Origin: Siderastrea siderea
Lineage: Eukaryota; Cnidaria; Anthozoa; Scleractinia; Rhizangiidae
Assembly: GCA_964030785.1 (NCBI GenBank)
Contig: OZ034968.1
Location: forward strand, 57,734,399-57,798,398
DNA: 64,000 nt
Reading direction: 5' to 3'
The notes under the pieces were generated by a model that searched no databases, was not told where the DNA came from, and was given only the letters and a program-made list of their open reading frames with translations. Shown in pieces: positions 61,601 to 64,000 of the stretch (position 1 is the first letter of the stretch; each line of letters starts with the position of its first letter). Made by a program: the position numbers and the translations under genes.

Positions 61601-61615
61601 GCCTCCCGTAAATAG
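31537..61615 (+). CDS. ZNFX1: ZNFX1-like SF1 helicase with NFX1-type zinc fingers and an inserted LamG domain (17 exons)
   Basis: Exons: 31537-35044, 35959-36443, 37074-37229, 39134-39270, 39665-39711, 40573-40730, 41723-41941, 44112-44394, 47406-48074, 48657-49027, 49602-49806, 51474-51874, 52219-53110, 53485-54513, 56668-56829, 58610-58767, 61490-61615. All junctions are GT-AG with matching phase, and the sum is 9,006 nt (3,001 codons plus TAG). Domain order: charged repeats (about 80-950), armadillo-like segment (about 1000-1160), ZNFX1 N-domain, Walker A GPPGTGKT (about 1485), LamG (about 1665-1887), EEAA Walker B (about 2098), GDHQQLRP, QHRMRP, FQGEEND and ALSRAKKG, NFX1-type fingers, RING-like segment, short Cys-rich tail. 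ZNFX1 proteins are cytoplasmic RNA helicases: a dsRNA sensor in mammals and a small-RNA inheritance factor in nematodes. An equivalent role here is inferred. The last two exons are less certain than the rest. Confidence 0.88.
35045..35958. other. ZNFX1-like intron 1
   Basis: The exon 1 frame runs on to 35259 if unspliced, but the residues lose family character after RPPRAG. Otherwise non-coding with no repeat recognised. Confidence 0.6.
35959..36443 (+). CDS. ZNFX1-like exon 2
   Basis: Encodes FRQLSVIPTHRDIIA, then YYNEEHYLDVQFRLLREDFL and RPLRDGI, and later FARVQWENSKRLVFGSLLCL. This is the conserved block that precedes the helicase core in ZNFX1 proteins. The split Ala codon joins exon 1 in phase 1, and the exon ends in phase 0. 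Confidence 0.9.
37074..37229 (+). CDS. ZNFX1-like exon 3
   Basis: 52 codons in phase 0 (GVIEIRFVSPPDDARPRTGD...SIAFFEAYRPVLEGLKMI). The AFFEAYRPVLEGL core matches the family's YFEAYRHVLxGL motif. Confidence 0.88.
37230..39133. other. ZNFX1-like intron 3
   Basis: 1.9 kb. The part near 37620-38070 gives minus frames (for example 37692-37901) that look like dispersed anthozoan repeat sequence and have no domain. The C-rich, G-poor stretch at 38160-38560 is unexplained. No gene supported. Confidence 0.4.
39134..39270 (+). CDS. ZNFX1-like exon 4
   Basis: RYIVKCVKDVRPPAYL, then VVFDFSPVM, continuing the family N-domain; ends in phase 2. Intact splice sites. Confidence 0.88.
39665..39711 (+). CDS. 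ZNFX1-like exon 5 (47-nt exon)
   Basis: A very short exon, SSLEERNDNWDTKVS, whose phases join exons 4 and 6 exactly. Too short for ORF-based detection. Confidence 0.75.
39953..40133. mobile_element. Mutator-type MITE, TAGCCTG family (full foldback)
   Basis: 181-bp near-perfect hairpin with the same ends as the element at 5992. Target repeats are AATGGGGAG at 39944-39952 and AATGGAGAG at 40134-40142 (one mismatch). It lies in ZNFX1-like intron 5. Confidence 0.8.
40171..40372. repeat. (GAT)n microsatellite
   Basis: Mostly GAT units with AAT, GAG, GAC and GGT interruptions, inside intron 5. It produces artefactual Met, His and Ser homopolymer frames on both strands. Confidence 0.95.
40573..40730 (+). 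CDS. ZNFX1-like exon 6: Walker A
   Basis: LDPASWPSAKDLALDDSQFK, then FAVIQGPPGTGKTYIGLK. The Q-rich lead-in and GPPGTGKT are helicase motifs Q and I of the UPF1-like SF1 group, which bind ATP. Confidence 0.95.
40731..41722. other. ZNFX1-like intron 6
   Basis: About 1 kb, no domain-bearing frame. A short (AAC)n run follows the donor. Nothing else identified. Confidence 0.5.
41723..41941 (+). CDS. ZNFX1-like exon 7: helicase motif Ia
   Basis: 73 codons in phase 0 with [20 protein letters not shown], the motif Ia block typical of ZNFX1, followed by IVRVGGRSQSEKIQECSL. Confidence 0.93.
42900..43240 (-). pseudogene. GIY-YIG endonuclease fragment of a Penelope-like element
   Basis: The minus-strand frame reads CNTCPFI, then VIYCITCT, an in-frame stop, and CKKIYIGEIGRRLGDRFREH. 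This is the C-terminal GIY-YIG nuclease signature of Penelope-like retroelements. A stop inside the domain and a TAG after LPDHS make it a pseudogene. No reverse transcriptase is present nearby. Confidence 0.7.
43766..43804 (+). ncRNA. Hammerhead-ribozyme-like core of the Penelope-like end
   Basis: The stretch has CTGACGA, then a possible stem (GGGC...GCTC), then GAAAC and GTC, flanked by GCT and AGC that could form stem I. This fits the CUGANGA / GAAA / cleavage-site layout of hammerheads known in Penelope-like elements. The first stem II position is unpaired as I fold it, so activity is doubtful. The minus-strand copy near 42640-42675 has CTGTCGA, a core change. Confidence 0.35.
44112..44394 (+). 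CDS. ZNFX1-like exon 8
   Basis: 94 codons (LRQAFGEIKNEMKELSQII ... HWLGLPVQPTGDPYQDG). Charged helical stretch between motif Ia and the LamG exon, where ZNFX1 has its helicase-1 insertion. Ends in phase 1. Confidence 0.8.
44395..47405. other. ZNFX1-like intron 8
   Basis: 3-kb intron before the LamG exon, containing the 996-bp element at 45264-46259. The remaining sequence shows no gene. Confidence 0.5.
45264..46259. mobile_element. Mutator-type element, TAGCCTG family, with long arms
   Basis: Arms of about 165 bp (begins TAGCCTGCGTAGCAAGCGTT; ends CTACGCAGGCTA) flank about 660 bp of unrelated sequence. Target repeats are CATTTTAGG at 45255-45263 and CATTTAAGG at 46260-46268 (one mismatch). 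No transposase frame. Confidence 0.7.
47406..48074 (+). CDS. ZNFX1-like exon 9: laminin-G / ConA-like domain
   Basis: 223 codons in one phase 1-1 exon. It begins with FDGVCWDLEYF, then GGALQLHGTFDSYIEIPNG, SITLLAFIFPTGRGGPIVSY, MNEWNFVGASYDDSSGMARL and FYFRGRISHLHIYAEALTAE. This order (G-x-ALxLxG, YIEIP, WNFVGASYD, GxISxLxIY) is that of the LamG_3 jelly-roll fold. The splice sites fit both neighbours, so it belongs to the helicase transcript in this model. The domain is normally found in extracellular proteins and binds sugars or proteins; its ligand here is unknown. The alternative, a separate gene nested in the intron, is less likely because there is no own start and both phases match. Confidence 0.85.
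48416..48610. repeat. Degenerate (GAAC/GAGC)n purine-rich repeat
   Basis: Repeated GAGCGAGC, GAACGAAC and GAAGGAGG words in intron 9, just before exon 10. It creates an artefactual Arg/Ser-rich minus frame. Confidence 0.7.
48657..49027 (+). CDS. ZNFX1-like exon 10
   Basis: 123 codons, acidic then basic: QRILDTDEIIKFDARSL, and ending with IRKKIKEIIRKELNRKDMMS. The KIKxxIRKEL block is a ZNFX1 feature before motif II. The acceptor is at 48655-48656 after a poor pyrimidine tract, but the phase fits. Confidence 0.8.
49295..49583. mobile_element. Mutator-type MITE, TAGCCTG family
   Basis: 289-bp hairpin. The left end TAGCCTGAGAAAACAGCCGA is mirrored by TCGGCTGTTTTCTCAGGCTG at the right. Target repeats are GTCAAACCC at 49286-49294 and GTCATACCC at 49584-49592 (one mismatch). 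It ends 18 bp before exon 11, so the acceptor pyrimidine tract is directly beside it. Confidence 0.78.
49602..49806 (+). CDS. ZNFX1-like exon 11
   Basis: 68 codons: EDAWDLSEKDRWRLYRRWVY, and ending EILKEADVVGMTTT. The RWxLYRxW and EADVVGMTTTGA signatures are conserved in ZNFX1. Confidence 0.93.
49807..51473. other. ZNFX1-like intron 11
   Basis: 1.7 kb with an (AAC)n run at 50080-50097 and a short palindrome GCGGGCCTTCGGCCCGC near 51374-51390. No gene or larger element assigned. Confidence 0.45.
51474..51874 (+). CDS. ZNFX1-like exon 12: Walker B and motif III-IV
   Basis: Encodes VITIVEEAAEVFEAH (motif II, EEAA form), HLILIGDHQQLRP (motif III), and FERLCLQHRMRPEIAKML (motif IV region). Phase 1 at start, phase 0 at end. 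Confidence 0.95.
52219..53110 (+). CDS. ZNFX1-like exon 13: helicase C-lobe and first NFX1-type fingers
   Basis: Contains QITVLTAYSGQLLNLKREM, then VTAVDNFQGEENDIILLSLV (motif V) and RVCVALSRAKKGFFIIGN (motif VI, arginine finger). These are followed by Cys/His clusters (LPMPDCEHSCESFCHP, CTKSCDRGHNCPKIC, LECGHSCPG) typical of NFX1-type zinc fingers. Confidence 0.95.
53485..54513 (+). CDS. ZNFX1-like exon 14: NFX1-type fingers and RING-like segment
   Basis: More finger clusters (LFCGHICRDLSCVRTCPPC, RNCGHPCQLV, LSCGHPCVG). These are followed by FVELVDCGHVFEVKKLDQWM and a CPTCSTLI pair, the RING-like element of ZNFX1. A long helical region ends near SIKSALESGKPIG. Joined in phase 1 on both sides. 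Confidence 0.93.
55328..56313. mobile_element. Composite element of AGACG-rich palindromes
   Basis: Outer ends GGCCGTTTTTATGCTAGAGA and, from the right strand, GGCGGTTTTTATGCTAGAGA. Three palindromic units (55328-55407, about 55410-55530, 56234-56313) are each bounded by CCGTTTTTAT-type ends and full of AGACGTTAA/AGTCGTCT words. A 3-bp ATT abuts both outer ends. No protein encoded. Confidence 0.6.
55585..55800 (-). mobile_element. Possible LINE 3' tail, reversed
   Basis: An (ATA)n run at 55586-55640 is followed by a minus-strand sequence ending in TTTAAATAAAGTTGATTATT. This resembles the 3' end of non-LTR elements with a microsatellite tail. It lies inside the AGACG element. No reverse transcriptase frame remains. 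Confidence 0.4.
56668..56829 (+). CDS. ZNFX1-like exon 15
   Basis: 54 codons: CQRRKEFMADIKKIKQRHEL, ending AQGPWYKCSQ. The GPWYKC end equals the GHWFKC start of the ZNFX1 C-terminal zinc module, which normally continues in a CGGA-containing segment not found here. Confidence 0.85.
56930..57125. repeat. (TATTAG)n hexanucleotide array
   Basis: About 32 nearly perfect hexamers in intron 15. The Val-Leu repeat frame over it is an artefact. Confidence 0.97.
57145..57252. repeat. Foldback element
   Basis: Arms GGGATATAGTGTCCCAAGCA and the near complement TTGCGAGGGACGCAATATCCC-type sequence, with inner arms GATAGAATGGCACGAGGCC / GGCCGAGTGGCACTCTATC. Confidence 0.6.
57847..57989. repeat. Foldback element, CATTAGTA-rich
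   Basis: Inverted arms GTCATTAGTATTCTCTATA and GAGATAGAGCATACTAATGAC, with an inner pair GCATACTAATGAGGC / GCCTCATTAGTATG. Confidence 0.6.
58143..58285. repeat. (TTAGTG)n hexanucleotide array
   Basis: About 21 hexamers ending in GTCAGTCAGTCAGTCA, 1 kb from the (TATTAG)n array. The Ser-Val repeat frame is an artefact. Confidence 0.97.
58610..58767 (+). CDS. ZNFX1-like exon 16 (tentative): four-cysteine module
   Basis: Encodes ICERCKIISSLVASNTHTAH, then VYSAAEVIEDGGSIKCPDCL. The CxxC ... CxxC spacing suggests a zinc ribbon. The phase fits exons 15 and 17 exactly. The acceptor follows a poly-A tract, not a pyrimidine tract, which is unusual. I do not recognise the domain, and it could belong to another transcript. 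Confidence 0.55.
60042..60140 (-). mobile_element. Penelope-like 3' remnant
   Basis: Shares ATCAACTGAGTTGATAAGG, GGCCACC and AAAGCTGACGTTTCG with the pair at 42584-43860. It has a small tandem repeat of GCTGACGTTTC and a hammerhead-like CTGACGA core on the minus strand. No coding sequence. Confidence 0.55.
60385..60540. repeat. Foldback element
   Basis: Left arm ATGTTTCGGTGTAAAGTATC, then GCCGTATATTTTTAC; the right arm is its near reverse complement (GTAAAAATATGCGGCGATAC, then TTCCACCGAAACAT). Confidence 0.65.
61490..61615 (+). CDS. ZNFX1-like exon 17 (tentative): terminal exon
   Basis: 41 codons, VLSAQVQSKQKTTKASKSAF, then TQAGAWHWGRTRHNKNRASRK and TAG at 61613. There is a good pyrimidine tract (TTATTTCTTTGTTGCTCAG), phase 0 matches exon 16, and it completes a CDS length divisible by three. 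The basic tail has no family match I know. Confidence 0.5.
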   Translation, partial: VLSAQVQSKQKTTKASKSAFTQAGAWHWGRTRHNKNRASRK

Positions 61616-63264
61616 ATACTATTTAGTTACGTGGACTCCTCTTCCCTATTCAGTACGAACAGAATTTAAAGAGAAGTTAATTAAAACTTCTACAGAGCCA
61701 ACCTGGTCTGTAATACGGACACCCCAGTAATCCGTAAAACAAACAGTAAGCTTTTAAAGGGTTTGATCATGACTGATGATCTTTATCAATGGATGAAAGA
61801 CCATACCGTATTCGTCCTGATGTTGGGCGACGTTTTAATTGCCTGTGACAGGCTCTTGATTGGGAAAAAAGAAAGGTCGGAGACTGAGTGGGCAAGAAGA
61901 AAGGTCGGAGAGCGAGTGGACCTATATCTTGCGCTCCATACCACACTCAGGAGCCTATTCACTGGCTACGTTTCAAAGTTAAAGATGTCAGCATATAAAG
62001 CATATGTATTCTAATTTAGCCATTTCGTCGTTGTCATTAGCGTCAAAATTTGCATTATCCCTTCCCTTCTTACTTTAGCAAGAGGTTTAGCTCAAAGCTT
62101 TATTGAATGTTTTTTAGTGAGTTTCAAATTTTGTCGTATTTTAATGATTACTGCCAAAGAAGAGAAGGCTCTTGAAAATGTGATCAACATGCAGAAAAAA
62201 CACAGAATGTAATTGATTTGCTGCCGTAGTTCAGGGGCACCCAGCGAGAAATTTAAGCAAAATACTTGGAATGTCGTTGCCTGTTTTGCCGGGATATTCT
62301 TACTTCAGCTAGCACGGGTTGCACAGGATGATCGATATTGCACAGGATATTCAGGTCGCAGAAAGTTTCAGGAAACGGAACCTTATTCCCCGAATTTTCG
62401 AACTGTTGTTGCTTTCCGAAAGTGGTAGGTGACCTTACTTCGTTCTCTAACCCACTCTGTTATGGAAGTTTTTTGTTCCACCGAAACAATTTGGTGCCCC
62501 TAATAGTCTCAGTCCCATCGGGCTCGATGTGCTTCACACAACCAAAACCGATTCCTAAGCTTTAAGGCACTTGGGAATTTAGGCATTGAATGAAATACTG
62601 AACCGTCCTAACAAAAAAAAAAGCCAAAACAAAGCCAAAACCTAAAAAAAAAAGACGGAAGGGAAAGTAAGGGGAAACTGTGCTGAGGAAACTGAATTCT
62701 GTATTACGAATATGTCTTTTCGTAGTTCTTGATTTTTGTAGAAGCACACTGATTGGCCGGACAAAGCTAAACGTGTTAATTCATCTTTTTGCGCATATCT
62801 GTTTGTGCATATTAAGCGTTTAGTGTCAAACTGTTGAATTTGTTACGTGAAATCTTTGGCTACACGGTATGTCAAAATGTCTTTAATATAAAATAATCAA
62901 TCGGTAACAATTGTTATTTTTCTTCATTATAATGGAGTAACTTAAATAAAAACAGCTTAGGCAAAATTCCACCAAGCCTCCACCTCCCTCTCTTCTGTGA
63001 ATAATAAATGGCCCCGTATTATTAAAAGGCGCCATTAATAAACCCTCAGCTTCCTTCTACAGAAGATTTAGAAAGTTCTTTTTAACCTTACCTGACGTGC
63101 ACACACGTTTTTCACCACGAATCCTTTGCCAGTCGACTCTACAAGTATTTGACCCTTTATCAAGACAACTGTGAAAGTTTTTATGCAGTACTTGCTGTAT
63201 CAGATAATCGTGACACAGCTTCGACTACGAGCAGTCTTTCTTTCCGCTCAGAAATAATCGAGCG
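61616..63264. other. 3' flank of the ZNFX1-like gene
   Basis: Presumed 3' UTR and intergenic sequence. Short frames at 61763-62014 and 62213-62428 have no recognisable domain. Poly-A-rich patch near 62610-62660. Confidence 0.4.
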
Positions 63265-63372
63265 ATCGCGAAAATCGCCTGTCGCGTGGAAACGTGTGGC
63301 ACGCGTGATGAACACTGGTGTGGTGAACAGCTTATCACGCATACGTCAGGTTTCCACGCGGCAGGCGCTTGC
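63265..63372. repeat. Foldback element
   Basis: Arms TCGCCTGTCGCGTGGAAAC and GTTTCCACGCGGCAGGCG, with a loop containing GTGATGAACACTGGTGTGG. Confidence 0.65.
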
Positions 63373-63769
63373 TCATGCGTTCTTTTTGTGCGACTATCCC
63401 TGAGGGGAAAGAGCGACTGCTCGACGTTTAGACACAGCCCATTCCTAGAAGGTTTTTCTCATAACCTGTGCACTTCTGTGGAGGAAAGTGGACGTTCGCC
63501 GAATATCTCTGAGGAACTTTAAATGTCTTTATCCCTATTCTTAACGAGGTTTTTAGTTTTATTGTGAAACGTAGAAATCTAATTTATTAAGCAGGCTACA
63601 ATTGTAGACATACGTGAACGTGGATCAAACCACAAGCAATTTTACTGAAGGAATTTGGAGGTTTTTGAAATTCCTACAAGTGAAAAGACCGGAAATTAGT
63701 GGCCAAATTCTGCGAAGTTTGCTGCTTGGTCAGTTTACTGGTTTAAAAATGTTGGCCAGGCATAACCAT

Positions 63770-63984
63770 ATTGTGCGGGGGCTCGGTGGCGTATCGGTCG
63801 GTGGTTCGAGGCCCAGTCCCTGCCATCGTGTTGTTTCCGTAGACAAGAAGCCTTATCCCATACTGTCTCTTTCCACCCAGGTGTAGATTAGTGTAGTGTA
63901 GGGGGAGTAGCAATACTCTCAGTTGCTTCATGCTACAGAAACCGGGTTAAACTCCGGCCGTGTGGGCCTAACCCTTTTTTCAGT
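63770..63984 (+). mobile_element. SINE-like element (partial)
   Basis: Begins with a squeezed A-box/B-box pair (GGTGGCGTATCGGTCGG, GGTTCGAGGCC) and ends with GAGTAGCAATACTCTCAGTT, then GCTTCATGCTACAGAAACCG and CTCCGGCCGTGTGGGCC. From memory that 3' part resembles a SINE common in coral genomes. The boxes are too close for a working tRNA promoter, so this copy is probably internally deleted. Confidence 0.5.
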
Positions 63985-64000
63985 AAGTATATTGTAGCAT

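Overview
The window looks like nuclear DNA from an invertebrate animal, most likely an anthozoan cnidarian (coral or sea anemone). It has spliced genes with GT-AG introns, an AT-leaning composition, an intronless class C GPCR, a very large ZNFX1-type helicase gene, and dense short inverted-repeat transposons. The anthozoan assignment rests on my memory of similar repeats (a 3' SINE tail at 63.8-64.0 kb, TTAA-flanked MITEs, Penelope-like ends) and is an inference.

Layout. (1) 0.8-7.2 kb, plus strand: the last six exons of a neuronal-calcium-sensor/KChIP-like EF-hand gene whose 5' exons lie before the window. Its introns carry a nested pair of TTAA-flanked (piggyBac-like) MITEs and a Mutator-type MITE. 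(2) 7.2-12.0 kb: intergenic, with several inverted-repeat elements, one containing a degenerate tRNA-type promoter. (3) 12.0-14.8 kb: one uninterrupted 942-codon class C GPCR (Venus flytrap, nine-cysteine linker, 7TM), closest by eye to metabotropic-glutamate/calcium-sensing receptors. (4) 14.8-31.5 kb: no confident intact gene, dominated by a 7.87-kb direct tandem duplication (copy A about 17.6-25.5 kb, copy B about 25.5-32.2 kb). The duplicated block contains the upstream region and the start of the next gene. Copy A therefore carries a broken 5' fragment of that gene, and copy B carries the live start.

(5) 31.5-61.6 kb: a 17-exon ZNFX1-like gene. The exon phases I read all agree, and the exons add up to 9,006 nt (3,001 codons plus stop). 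In order the product has a disordered charged N-terminal repeat region of about 1,000 residues, an armadillo-like segment, the UPF1-like SF1 helicase core, NFX1-type zinc fingers, a RING-like segment and a short unusual Cys-rich C-terminus. A laminin-G/concanavalin-like domain, encoded by a single phase 1-1 exon (47406-48074), is spliced between the Walker A/Ia exons and the Walker B exon. This is the most unusual architecture I see. (6) 61.6-64.0 kb: non-coding, ending in SINE-like sequence.

Mobile DNA explains much of the rest. Four elements share TAGCCTG...CAGGCTA ends and 9-bp target duplications, and two further elements have 9-10 bp duplications (Mutator-like pattern). There are also TTAA-flanked MITEs, a TTA-flanked Harbinger-like MITE whose arm contains the tandem-duplication breakpoint, and an inverted pair of Penelope-like 3' ends with a GIY-YIG remnant and a hammerhead-like core. 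Everything was read by eye; no database search was run.
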